The position numbers and the translations under genes are program-made. Below the pieces are notes generated by a model that saw nothing but the letters and a program-made list of their open reading frames with translations, did no database searches and was not told where the DNA came from. Positions 52,972-61,691 of a stretch of 64,000 nucleotides of DNA are shown piece by piece. Origin of the DNA: Fontivita pretiosa (lineage in GTDB: Bacteria; Planctomycetota; Phycisphaerae; Tepidisphaerales; Tepidisphaeraceae); contig NZ_CP191258.1 in the NCBI RefSeq assembly GCF_050410795.1, positions 2,852,001 through 2,916,000 on the forward strand. Direction: 5' to 3'. Each line of letters begins with the position of its first letter. Within the stretch, counting starts at the first letter, position 1.

Positions 52972-54612
52972 ATGGTCATGATGCAGGGCAACACGCCTAT
53001 TCCAGGTGCACCTACGGGCGTAGCTGACCAGGAACTGGCCATTCTCAACGATATCGGACGGATTCTGTCCTCCACGCTGGAACTGCGCGAGGCGTTCGGA
53101 CAGATCATGCAAATCATTTCCGATAAACTGCATATGCATCGGGGAACCCTGGTGCTGCTTGATGAATCGACAGGACGCCTGCGCACCGAGGCGGCAATTG
53201 GGCTGGCGCCTGATGACATCGAACGCAATCGCTTCGCGCTGGGCGAGGGAATCACGGGGACCGTGGTGGCCACGGGTCGGGCGCGCATCGTGCCCGACAT
53301 TCGCAAAGAGCCGGACTTCCTCAACCGCACCGGACGGCTGAGCCTGGGCAGCGCCGACCAGCCGATCAGTTTCCTGTGCGTGCCGATCCGCATCGAGGGT
53401 CGCACCGCAGGCGCCCTGGCCGTGGATAAGCCCTACACCAGCGATCAGCAGCTCAAGAGCGACCAGATCTTCCTGGACATCATCGCGGCGTTTCTGGCGC
53501 AGGCGATTCAGATCAACCGGATGGTGCTGCGGCAGAAGGAAGAGCTGCTGGAGGAAAACGCGCAACTGCGGGCACAGGTTCGCGATCGCTATCGCTTCGA
53601 GAACATCATCGGCGATTCGCCGGCGATGCACGAGGTCTTCGCCACCGTCGGCCAGGTCGCCAACAGCCGCGCCACGGTCTTGCTGCTGGGCGAGACCGGC
53701 ACCGGCAAGGAGATGATCGCCAAGGCGATCCACTACAACTCTCCGCGCAAGGACAAGCCGTTTATCCGGGTCAACTGCGGAGCGTTGAGCGGCACGCTGC
53801 TGGAGTCGGAGCTGTTCGGGCACGTCAAGGGCAGCTTCACCGGCGCGATCAGGGACAAGATCGGACGTTTCGAGGCGGCCGACGGCGGCACGATCTTCCT
53901 GGACGAGATCGGGACGATGGAGCCGCAGCTCCAGGTGAAGTTGCTGCGCGTGCTACAGGAGCGCGAGTTCGAGCGGGTCGGAGACACGCAGGTGGTCAAG
54001 GTGGACGTGCGCGTCATCGCCGCCACCAACATCGATCTTCAGGAGGAGGTCGCCAAGGGCAACTTCCGCGAAGACCTGTTCTACCGGCTCAATGTCGTGA
54101 GCATTTACCTGCCGCCGCTGCGCAACAGGCGGGAGGACATTCCGCGGCTGATCGACTATTTCCTGGACAAGTACAACCGGCTCAACGACCGCAAGCTTCG
54201 GCGGATCAGTCGCGATCTGCTGAACGTGCTGCTGCGCTATCCCTGGCCGGGGAACGTGCGCGAACTGGAGAACGCCATCGAGCGGGCGGTGGTGCTCAGC
54301 CGCGACGAGGATTTCACCGAGGACCTGCTGCCGCTGAGCGTGCGGATGTTCGCGCAGCAGCGCCGGATCAGCCAGTCCAGCGAGTCGATCGAGACGCTCA
54401 CGCGCCGCCTGGCCGACCAGGCGATGGCGGATTACGAGCTTCGCGAGGGGGAAATCTATCAACTGGTGATCGACCAGATCGAGCGAGCGTTGATCGATCG
54501 TGCCCTGGCCCGGTGCAACGGGGTCAAGACCCGCGCCGCCGACTACCTGGGCATCAACCGCAACACCCTGAACAAGAAAGTCAAGGAACTGGGAATCGAG
54601 GCGCTGGATTGA
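52972..54612 (+). CDS. Sigma-54-dependent activator, GAF-AAA+-Fis (NifA-like architecture)
   Basis: This 546-residue regulator has an N-terminal GAF domain (about residues 25-180, with GEGITGTVVATGRARIVPDI), an AAA+ domain with Walker A GETGTGKE (from residue 240), the sigma-54 contact loop GSFTGA (287-292, Ser in place of the usual Ala), Walker B TIFLDEIG and RFxxR-type residues, and a C-terminal Fis HTH (ALARCNGVKTRAADYLGINR). Such proteins activate sigma-54 promoters in response to a GAF ligand. The start is one of several ATGs at 52972-52983. It is divergent from the GGDEF gene. A strong terminator follows. The targets are not visible. Confidence 0.93.
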   Translation: MVMMQGNTPIPGAPTGVADQELAILNDIGRILSSTLELREAFGQIMQIISDKLHMHRGTLVLLDESTGRLRTEAAIGLAPDDIERNRFALGEGITGTVVATGRARIVPDIRKEPDFLNRTGRLSLGSADQPISFLCVPIRIEGRTAGALAVDKPYTSDQQLKSDQIFLDIIAAFLAQAIQINRMVLRQKEELLEENAQLRAQVRDRYRFENIIGDSPAMHEVFATVGQVANSRATVLLLGETGTGKEMIAKAIHYNSPRKDKPFIRVNCGALSGTLLESELFGHVKGSFTGAIRDKIGRFEAADGGTIFLDEIGTMEPQLQVKLLRVLQEREFERVGDTQVVKVDVRVIAATNIDLQEEVAKGNFREDLFYRLNVVSIYLPPLRNRREDIPRLIDYFLDKYNRLNDRKLRRISRDLLNVLLRYPWPGNVRELENAIERAVVLSRDEDFTEDLLPLSVRMFAQQRRISQSSESIETLTRRLADQAMADYELREGEIYQLVIDQIERALIDRALARCNGVKTRAADYLGINRNTLNKKVKELGIEALD

Positions 54613-54637
54613 AACGCCAGGCAACTCCCGGGCTTCG

Positions 54638-54666
54638 CCGCCACCGTTTTGGTCGCGGTTTTTTTT
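54638..54666 (+). terminator. Rho-independent terminator after the sigma-54 activator gene
   Basis: CCGCCACC and GGTCGCGG pair with one mismatch around a GTTTT loop (54638-54658), followed by eight T residues (54659-54666). It begins 25 bp after the stop codon. Confidence 0.85.
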
Positions 54667-54801
54667 CGACGCAAAGCCTTCCGTTGCCCAAACCATCCGG
54701 CGGCGCGAGTGTCAACCTGAATGGATGGCGGGAGTTTGCGACGGAAATATTGTTGTGGACCAGGGTCCGGCAAGTTTCTATGCTGGGCTGGGAGATTAAC
54801 C

Positions 54802-55839
54802 ATGACCAACGATGTTGCCCCATTGGCCCGGCGGAAGTGGACGATTCACAGGGCAATGGCGTTGCTGGCAGCGCTGGCGGCGATGCTGGCGGCGGCGGGG
54901 CAGAGCCAGCCGTCCACTGCCTGGGCACAGACCAGCGGCGGGTATGCCCAGCCGGCGGCGCCCGCGGCGAATGAGACTCAAGTCGGCAGCGGTACCCAGC
55001 CGACATTGCCGCCCGCCGGAGCCGACTTGCTCCAGGGGTATCGTCCGTCCGGGGGTTATCCCGAAACGTACAATCCCAACGTGCTTTATCCCGGGCAGGA
55101 GCTACGCGTTCTGCCGGGCGCCCGTGCCAACGCCGTGGCCGCAAGGGCCGTGCTGCGACAGGCTGAATCGGCACTGGACCGCGCCGTGGCGGACGTGACC
55201 CGCGTGCACCTTCGCTCCGCGGAGCTTCAGCGGGCCATCGAGGAGGAACGCGCGGCCTGGAAGGCTCTGGAAGATGTCCGCGCCGAGGCGCTGTCGCAAC
55301 TGAAAGACGATGAGAACTACCTTGCGCTTCAGCGGCTGAGGCAGCGACTGGCCGAGCAACTGGAGCAGCTTCGCCGCCGCGAAGAAAAGCCGTCGATCGA
55401 TCAGATCGTGGCGATCGCCTCGCTGCGATTGGAGTATGCGATGACAGTCAGCGCGATGGAGGCGGCGGCAGTGGCGGCGAATCCGGCGGTGCGCGACGCC
55501 CGGCAGCGGCTGGTTCGCGCCTCGCAGCGGCTGCGCGAGCTTCGTCGACGCATGGAAGACGCGGTGCGCAACGACGAGCAGGTAATTCTGGCGCGACGCG
55601 CCGTGCAGGATGCGCGGATCGCCGCTTTGGCCAGCGACGCCTACTTCGTGGAGGCGCGCAACGTCGCCGAAATCGCCATGGACTACGCCTACTTCATCCG
55701 CAACAGGCCGGTGCCCTATTTCATCACGCCTTATCCGAACTATGGCGGATATGGCTACGGGTATCCGGTGGGGTATCCGATGGTCGGGTATCCGATCGGC
55801 TATCGCTATAACCACTCTCGTCCCGCGCCGCCGCGATGA
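54802..55839 (+). CDS. Secreted coiled-coil protein with Gly/Tyr/Pro-rich tail
   Basis: This 345-residue protein has a signal peptide (MALLAALAAMLAAAGQSQPS-like region) after a basic start. Residues about 105-265 are a charged coiled coil (RAVLRQAESALDRAVADVTR onward). The C-terminal 45 residues are rich in Tyr, Gly and Pro (YGGYGYGYPVGYPMVGYPIG), a low-complexity tail common in planctomycete envelope proteins. No enzyme motif is present. The ATG at 54802 has GGGAG ten bases before it. The stop overlaps the TIM-barrel gene by four bases (ATGA), so the two are translated together although functions look unrelated. Confidence 0.7.
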   Translation: MTNDVAPLARRKWTIHRAMALLAALAAMLAAAGQSQPSTAWAQTSGGYAQPAAPAANETQVGSGTQPTLPPAGADLLQGYRPSGGYPETYNPNVLYPGQELRVLPGARANAVAARAVLRQAESALDRAVADVTRVHLRSAELQRAIEEERAAWKALEDVRAEALSQLKDDENYLALQRLRQRLAEQLEQLRRREEKPSIDQIVAIASLRLEYAMTVSAMEAAAVAANPAVRDARQRLVRASQRLRELRRRMEDAVRNDEQVILARRAVQDARIAALASDAYFVEARNVAEIAMDYAYFIRNRPVPYFITPYPNYGGYGYGYPVGYPMVGYPIGYRYNHSRPAPPR

Positions 55840-56732
55840 TCGCCAACACCAACGACGGCTCGTCGCGCCCGCCGCGCCTGCGGATCGACATCAACGCCGA
55901 CAATGTCTTCGGCCTGCCCGCGCACAGCAGCGTGCCTCGCGGCGATCCGCGCGCGGTTCTGGAGGCGGTGAAATCCGCTGGCTTCCAGGGCATCCAGAGC
56001 AACAGCCGCGCCGCCATCGCGCGACAGGTCGGCCTGGGCGTCACCGGCTCGGGGCGGATTGACACGCCCGAGCAGGCCGATGTGCAGGCAGCCCAGGCCG
56101 CGAAGATCGGCTTCGACTGCTGCACCGTTCATGTCGGCACGGGCCTGGAAGATGACGATCAGGCCTGCCGGCTCGTCGAAGCGATCCTTCGGGCATCCGA
56201 GAAGCATCGCATCCCAATCTACATCGAGACCCACCGCGCCACCATCACGCAGGACATCTGGCGGACGGTGCAGCTCGTCAGGCGCTTCCCCGAGATCCGC
56301 TTCAACGGCGACTTCTCCCACTACTACACCGGGCATGAGCTGGTCTACGGCGACATCGAGGCCAAATGGCAGTTCATGCAGCCGATCTTCGATCGGGTCC
56401 GTTTCATCCACGCGCGGATCGGCACGCCCGGCTGTATTCAGGTGGACATCGGCCCCGACGGCGCCGGGCAGAGCTGCGTCGAGCACTTCAGGCAGATGTG
56501 GACGCGCAGCTTCATCGGGTTTCTCAAGGACGCCAGGCCAGGCGACTACCTCTGCTTCACGCCCGAGCTGCTGGGGCCGAAAGTCTTCTACGCCCGCACC
56601 TTCCGCAACCAAAACGGCGAGATGGTGGAGGAAGGCGATCGCTGGCAGCAGGCGCTGCTGTACGCGCGAATCGCCGCCGAATGCTGGGAGCAGGCCAACC
56701 GCCACACCTCGCCCAATACACGCATCTCGTGA
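55836..56732 (+). CDS. Sugar phosphate isomerase/epimerase-like TIM-barrel protein
   Basis: This 298-residue protein fits the xylose isomerase-like/AP endonuclease 2 superfamily. PIYIETHRATITQDIWR near residue 130 and RFNGDFSHYYTGHELVYGD near residue 150 contain the likely Glu, Asp and His metal ligands, and RFIHARIGTPGCIQVDIGPD follows. Family members isomerise sugars or act on inositol or ketose derivatives. There is no signal peptide. It is coupled to the secreted coiled-coil gene by a four-base overlap. The substrate is not known. Confidence 0.75.
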   Translation: MIANTNDGSSRPPRLRIDINADNVFGLPAHSSVPRGDPRAVLEAVKSAGFQGIQSNSRAAIARQVGLGVTGSGRIDTPEQADVQAAQAAKIGFDCCTVHVGTGLEDDDQACRLVEAILRASEKHRIPIYIETHRATITQDIWRTVQLVRRFPEIRFNGDFSHYYTGHELVYGDIEAKWQFMQPIFDRVRFIHARIGTPGCIQVDIGPDGAGQSCVEHFRQMWTRSFIGFLKDARPGDYLCFTPELLGPKVFYARTFRNQNGEMVEEGDRWQQALLYARIAAECWEQANRHTSPNTRIS

Positions 56733-56828
56733 GCCGGCCGAGCAGGGGACTGCTGCGCCGGACTTTGCACCGGCATGGCGTGTGGTTACATTCGCCCCCG
56801 CAGCAGATGCTGAAGCGAAGGAGCCTGC

Positions 56829-57794
56829 ATGAGCGAGCGCGGCGCAAGACCGAAGACAAAGCTGGGACGAATGCTGTTGGGCGGCGTGGTGGGCGTGTCA
56901 CTGGCGGCATGTCCGGCGGGTGCACAGACAGCCGGGCGAGTGGTCCGGCCGGTGAACCTCTCACTCCAGCCGGCGGCGCCGGAGTCGATCTACGAGCCGC
57001 CCTCGCCGCCACGCGGTGATGAGGGCGTCAACGAGGGCGCGGTGCACTTCGATCTGTCCGTGGGATATTTCACCGATTACGTCTTCCGTGGCATCGAGCT
57101 GTCGGAGCTGCCCAGCTTCAATCCCTCCAGCCAGACCGACGCCGAGGACTTTGCCAATCTCCAGGTCGCCTCGCAGTTGTCGTGGGACCTGGGGAAGCTG
57201 CCGCATCCGTTCATCGGCGTGTTCGTCAACTTCGCGGAATCGGATCCGGTCTCCAGCTTTCAGGAGATTCGTCCCTACTTCGGGGCCGAGTGGACGGTCC
57301 GCCCGGTGAAGCTCACCGCCGGGCACAACACCTACCTGTATCCTGACCGCGACGAGTTCGAGACGTCGGAAGTCTTCGCGCGAATCCAGCTCGACGACTC
57401 GTACTTTCTCAGCAGCGAAAAGCCACTTCTCTCGCCGTACATCTACGGCGCGTACGACTACGACCGTTACAACGGCTGGTACCTGGAGGCGGGCGTGACG
57501 CATGACTTCCCGATCGAGGAGACCGGGCTGACGCTCACCGCCGAAGCGCACGTCGCCTACGTGCGCGGGATCGACCTGTTTGACGCCACCGCCGGCGCCA
57601 AGGAAACGACCGGGTTTCAGCACTACCAGATCGGGCTGCTGGCCAACTATTCGCTGAACCACCTGCTGAATGTTTCCAGCCGTTATGGGGAGTGGAGCTT
57701 GCAGGGGTTTTTGTACTACACGGACGGGATCGACAACGACCTGCGTGCCAACACGCAGCTTTGGGGCGGGGCGGGAATCATGTTCAGGTATTGA
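56829..57794 (+). CDS. Outer-membrane beta-barrel protein (TorF-like putative porin)
   Basis: This 321-residue protein has a signal (LGRMLLGGVVGVSLAACPAG, ending AQT) and a barrel whose first strand reads HFDLSVGYFTDYVFRGIELS. That 'TDYVFRGI' block is typical of TorF-type putative porins and related planctomycete proteins. The strands repeat with alternating hydrophobic residues (YNGWYLEAGVTHDF, HYQIGLLANYSLNHLLNVSS) and the last ends with Tyr (GAGIMFRY), a usual outer-membrane signal. Its 3' end overlaps the convergent GHL10 gene by 11 bases. The cargo is unknown. Confidence 0.75.
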   Translation: MSERGARPKTKLGRMLLGGVVGVSLAACPAGAQTAGRVVRPVNLSLQPAAPESIYEPPSPPRGDEGVNEGAVHFDLSVGYFTDYVFRGIELSELPSFNPSSQTDAEDFANLQVASQLSWDLGKLPHPFIGVFVNFAESDPVSSFQEIRPYFGAEWTVRPVKLTAGHNTYLYPDRDEFETSEVFARIQLDDSYFLSSEKPLLSPYIYGAYDYDRYNGWYLEAGVTHDFPIEETGLTLTAEAHVAYVRGIDLFDATAGAKETTGFQHYQIGLLANYSLNHLLNVSSRYGEWSLQGFLYYTDGIDNDLRANTQLWGGAGIMFRY

Positions 57795-60642
57795 GCCGCG
57801 CCCGGCGGGAGCGTCCCGGCCGCACTCGACGCATCGCAACGGATCCGAGCATGACCCAGCCGACGCCCGTCGGCTCGGGCAGGTTCGTCGGCAGGCCGCG
57901 CGCCGCGATCTGTTCCAGTGCCCCCGCCAGACCGCCCGCCTGCCAGTTCAGCGCCAGCAGATACAGGTCGCGGATATTGACCACGCCGTCGTAGCTGAAG
58001 TCGCCGCCGGTCCACAGCGCGTCGGCCTGCTGCCACGACGCGGTCAACACGTCCAAATCCAGCGCGTTGACGACGCCGTCGAGGTTCGCATCGCCGCCCA
58101 GCGCGTATTGAATCAACACCTCCCCGCTCCCGACCGAATCACTGTACCCCAGCCGCCAGTTGGCATCCGCCCACGAGCTGAACAGCGCGCCGCTGAGAAG
58201 CATGTTGCGCACGTCGCGGATCGGGCTGCCCCCGTCGTAGTCGATTCGCAGGCTGTTGTTGGTCAGATCGAGCCTGCCGGAATCCAGAATCGAGAGGCTG
58301 CTGATCGTGCTGATGTCAGTTGCGCCGCTGCCCTGTGACTGTGGCGGGAGCTTGAGCAGTCCCTGCTCGATCACCAGGCTTGAGAGACGGAAGTTGCTCA
58401 CCAGCAGCGTCCCCTGGCCGTTTTTGCTGAGGGTGGCGGAGCCGGAGGCGTTCAGCGGGCCGGTGATCGCGAGGGTGGCGCCGACATCGATCGCAAAGCG
58501 GGTCGGGTCGTTGAGCCGTATCGGCGCGGCGATGGTGTGGCTGCCGCGGTTGATCACGTTCACCGCCGCCGCCCCGGAGGCAACATCCATGGTGATGGTT
58601 GCGGATCCGGTGATGAGGTAGCTGTTGCGGTTGTCGATGTTGAGCGTCCCAAGGGTGATCGGGGCGTTGACGGTGACGGTCTGGGACGCGCCGCTGGGGC
58701 GGCGCAGCAGGTTCGCCGTCGCGCCCGGGCCGTTTGGCACGCCGCCGGTCCAGTTCGCCGCGTTGGTCCAGTTGGTATCTGGCGCCTGGGTGTAGATCGC
58801 CGAATCCAGCGTCCACTGGTTGGGCGCCCGCGCCGCCGCGTCGTAGCTCACATCGTCCAGCCAGATCGTGTTGGTCTGCGCCGTGCCGCGGAACTGGATC
58901 GAGTCCAGCGTGAACAGGTTGTCGATGCGTCCGTCGCTGAGTGTGCCGGCCCAGGCGTCCCAGTGTGCCGGGTCGTTCAGGAACCACTGGTAGTAGTGCC
59001 ACTGCCCGTCGGCGATCACGTTCTGAAAGTAGCCGCGCTCGGTGGAGGTGTTGGCGGGATTGTCGTCCACGGCGACGGCCACTTCCAGGTCCGGCGTGGT
59101 GGTCTTCAGCCAGAAACCGATCGACCCGATCGAGCTGAAGGTGAGGTTGGAATCGGGGCTGGCGGCGTTGGTGGTGCCGGAGACGTGCCGGGCCAGGAAG
59201 CTGCTGGCGCCGGGCGTGGTGTTGATGATGATGCGCTGCGATCCGCCGCCCGGCGAGCCCCGCGACTCGTCGCTGACGCGGTCGGCCGAGCCGGAGGCGA
59301 CATTCAGGTTGCTGCCCGAAAACGTGATGTTGCGGATGAAGTATCCCTCGTCGCTGTCGAAGTTGCTGATGGCAACCGGCGCCGCAGCGGCGGAGTGGGC
59401 GGCGAAAAAGTCGCTGATCGCCTGTCTGGCCGCCGTCTGCGCCGCCGAACCGTTGTACAGCGAACCGTAGTCGAAGAGCTGGATGCCGTTGGCGCCCTGC
59501 TGTTTGGCGTAGACGAGCTGGTTCCACACGTTGTTGTAGGCGGTGGTCGGATCATCCTGCATGTACGAGCCGATGCCCGGCATGATCCCGGCTGTTCCCG
59601 CTCGCCACAGCGCCTCGGACACGTTGCTGCGATACAGATCGCCGCTGTCGGGGTCCATGTCCGTGCCGCCGTCGCCGAAGCCCTTGCGGTAGATCATCGG
59701 CATCGCCGCATCCAGCAGTCCCTGGTCGATCCACGTCGCCCAGTCCTGCTGATAGCTGTCCAGCCCGATGTCCGCGTCGCGCCACACTGCCGCGGTAAGC
59801 TGTGCCCCCGGCCGCTGCTGCTTGAGCGTCTGGCGAACCGATCGCACCAGATCCGAAATCTCCTTCGCGAGCCAGGTTTTGTAGTTGGCGCGGTGGCTTG
59901 TGGGAGTCTGCCCGGGATACTCCAGTTGGAATCGCGCCACGGTTTGCGGGTCCGAGGGAAAGTTGATCGCCGTGCTGCTGCCGCCGTGGTTTTCGTACAG
60001 CCGGATGTAGTCCAGATGAATGCCATCGACGTTGTAGTTTTTCGCAATCGTTTTGACGACGTTGTTCAGATGCGCCTGCACGTCGTCGCGTGTCGGATTG
60101 ACGATGACGTATCCGCTGTTCAGCGGCTGCTTGTTGTTGGATGAGTCGCGAATCCAGAACTCGTCATGCTGATACAGCAGGTGGTTGGGGTTGGTTGGCA
60201 GGCTGGTGCCGTTCCACAGCGGGGCCATGTTCAGCCAGGCGTGAACCCGGATTCCGCGGGCGTGGCCTTCATTGAGCGCGATGGCCAGCGGATCGAAGCT
60301 GGCGGAGATGTTGCGTCCCTGGGCATAGACTTCGACGTTGTCGTTGAGGTAGTAGTAGGCGTCGGCCTGCCCGCGGACCTGGAACATCACGTCGGTGATG
60401 CCCAGTTGCTGGGCGCGGTTGAACATGGTGACGATGCTGGCGGCATTGGAGTAATCGAAGCGATCGACCCACCAGCCGCGATAGCTGTGGAAGGGGGTTT
60501 GGTCGGCGACCAGGTCCGCGTGTGCCAGTGGCGTGGGGGCGAGGGTTGCCAGCGATGCCGCCGCCAGAAGACCGCGCAGCTTTTGCGCTGCGGAGTGAGC
60601 GGAGAGCGCGCGAGGGGTTGTCAGGATGACCGATCCGGCCAT
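57784..60642 (-). CDS. Secreted GHL10-family glycoside hydrolase with dockerin-like and PEP-CTERM domains
   Basis: This 952-residue protein has a signal peptide (SLATLAPTPLAHA) and an N-terminal GHL10 (PF02638-type) TIM barrel of about residues 50-400, with RGWWVDRFDYSNAASIVTMF, GIRVHAWLNMAPLW and VDGIHLDYIRLYE, where Asp residues are probable catalytic acids. A beta-sandwich (about 420-600) and a beta-repeat stretch follow. The C-terminus holds two dockerin-like calcium loops (GDANLDGVVNALDLD and GDFSYDGVVNIRDLY) and a PEP-CTERM tail (NLPEPTGVGWVMLGSVA, then RRVRPGRSRR). It likely acts on a polysaccharide or peptidoglycan at the surface. An AAGGGAG precedes the ATG. Confidence 0.85.
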   Translation of the reverse strand: MAGSVILTTPRALSAHSAAQKLRGLLAAASLATLAPTPLAHADLVADQTPFHSYRGWWVDRFDYSNAASIVTMFNRAQQLGITDVMFQVRGQADAYYYLNDNVEVYAQGRNISASFDPLAIALNEGHARGIRVHAWLNMAPLWNGTSLPTNPNHLLYQHDEFWIRDSSNNKQPLNSGYVIVNPTRDDVQAHLNNVVKTIAKNYNVDGIHLDYIRLYENHGGSSTAINFPSDPQTVARFQLEYPGQTPTSHRANYKTWLAKEISDLVRSVRQTLKQQRPGAQLTAAVWRDADIGLDSYQQDWATWIDQGLLDAAMPMIYRKGFGDGGTDMDPDSGDLYRSNVSEALWRAGTAGIMPGIGSYMQDDPTTAYNNVWNQLVYAKQQGANGIQLFDYGSLYNGSAAQTAARQAISDFFAAHSAAAAPVAISNFDSDEGYFIRNITFSGSNLNVASGSADRVSDESRGSPGGGSQRIIINTTPGASSFLARHVSGTTNAASPDSNLTFSSIGSIGFWLKTTTPDLEVAVAVDDNPANTSTERGYFQNVIADGQWHYYQWFLNDPAHWDAWAGTLSDGRIDNLFTLDSIQFRGTAQTNTIWLDDVSYDAAARAPNQWTLDSAIYTQAPDTNWTNAANWTGGVPNGPGATANLLRRPSGASQTVTVNAPITLGTLNIDNRNSYLITGSATITMDVASGAAAVNVINRGSHTIAAPIRLNDPTRFAIDVGATLAITGPLNASGSATLSKNGQGTLLVSNFRLSSLVIEQGLLKLPPQSQGSGATDISTISSLSILDSGRLDLTNNSLRIDYDGGSPIRDVRNMLLSGALFSSWADANWRLGYSDSVGSGEVLIQYALGGDANLDGVVNALDLDVLTASWQQADALWTGGDFSYDGVVNIRDLYLLALNWQAGGLAGALEQIAARGLPTNLPEPTGVGWVMLGSVAMRRVRPGRSRRARLNT

Positions 60643-60676
60643 GAGGCGTCTCCCTTGGTCTTGCGCCCACGTCGCT

Positions 60677-60705
60677 TTGCCGCGGGGTGGCCTATATTAT
60701 ATAAG
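60677..60705 (+). promoter_or_regulatory. Candidate promoter of the RluA gene
   Basis: TTGCCG (60677-60682) and TATAAG (60700-60705) are 17 bases apart, within the AT-rich block TATATTATATAAG. The start point would be about 60712, only a few bases before the ATG at 60718, so the transcript has almost no leader unless translation starts at the in-frame ATG at 60742. Confidence 0.5.
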
Positions 60706-60717
60706 ACTTTCGCCGCA

Positions 60718-61626
60718 ATGCACGACAAATCCGTCACCCGCATGCCCTCGACCCTGCTCGATCGCCTGCTCAAGCTTTACCCCAACGCCAAGCGCACGAC
60801 GCTGCGGCGGATGATTTCCAGCGGGCGAGTGCGGATCAACGGCCAGCGGGCACGATCCCTCAACCAGCCTGTGGAAGATCACGACCTCGTGCAGGTGGTC
60901 GAACAGCCGCGGCAGCCATCAAGAGCAGGCAGGCGATCAGCCGCGGCCAACCCCAGCTTGCCCTTTCCTATTGTCTACGAGGATCAGCACCTGATCGTGA
61001 TCGACAAGCCGGCCGGGCTGTTGACCTGCGCCACCCCCGGCGACAAACGCGCCAACGCTCTGGCGATGGTTCGTCGCCATGTCGCCGCCAGCGATCCCAA
61101 AGCACGCGTCGGGTTGATCCATCGCCTGGACCGCGACGCTTCGGGACTGCTGGTCTTCTCGAAGAATCATCAGGCGTACGTGTCGCTGAAGCGGCAATTC
61201 TTCCAGCACAGCGTCGAGCGGATCTACCTGGCGCTGGTCGATCGGATCCCCACGCCACGCAGCGGCACGATCGACACGCGTCTGGTCGAACGCGCTGACG
61301 GAACGGTTCACTCCACGACCCGACCGGGCAAAGGCCAGCGCGCCATCACGCACTACGAAACGATTCACGCCACACGCGGCGGACCGGCGCTGCTTCGCAT
61401 CAGGCTGGAAACAGGACGCAAACATCAGATCCGCGCGCACCTGGCCGAGCGCGGAGTGCCGATCGTCAACGATCCGCTGTACCGTGATGCCGCAGAGAAG
61501 CCGCAGGGGCGACTGATGCTTGCCGCCGTCGAGCTTTCGCTTACCCACCCACACACCGGGCGGCGCATGACCTTCCGCATCGATCCACCCCCGCAGTTGC
61601 GCCCGCCGGTTACAAACAAGCCGTGA
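60718..61626 (+). CDS. RluA-family 23S rRNA pseudouridine synthase
   Basis: This 302-residue enzyme has an S4 RNA-binding domain at about residues 8-65 (RRMISSGRVRINGQRARSLN) and the RluA catalytic domain with IHRLDRDASGLLVF; D138 is the catalytic aspartate of the HRLD motif. LETGRKHQIRAHLAERGVPI is the conserved motif III. Members make pseudouridine in 23S rRNA or tRNA. The exact target (RluC, RluD or other) is not clear. The start is ATG 60718 or the in-frame ATG at 60742; the promoter position leaves a very short leader. The gene is divergent from the GHL10 gene. Confidence 0.9.
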   Translation: MHDKSVTRMPSTLLDRLLKLYPNAKRTTLRRMISSGRVRINGQRARSLNQPVEDHDLVQVVEQPRQPSRAGRRSAAANPSLPFPIVYEDQHLIVIDKPAGLLTCATPGDKRANALAMVRRHVAASDPKARVGLIHRLDRDASGLLVFSKNHQAYVSLKRQFFQHSVERIYLALVDRIPTPRSGTIDTRLVERADGTVHSTTRPGKGQRAITHYETIHATRGGPALLRIRLETGRKHQIRAHLAERGVPIVNDPLYRDAAEKPQGRLMLAAVELSLTHPHTGRRMTFRIDPPPQLRPPVTNKP

Positions 61627-61691
61627 CTCTGTACAAGCCGGGCGGGCGAAGTTCGCGTATATACAGTGACGACGCTGGAAGGGGCCCGGCC

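Noticed and set aside
53159..53200. Short frame reading NRQDACAP, as seen in dispersed planctomycete repeats
   Set aside because: It is inside the GAF domain of the sigma-54 activator, which explains the sequence.
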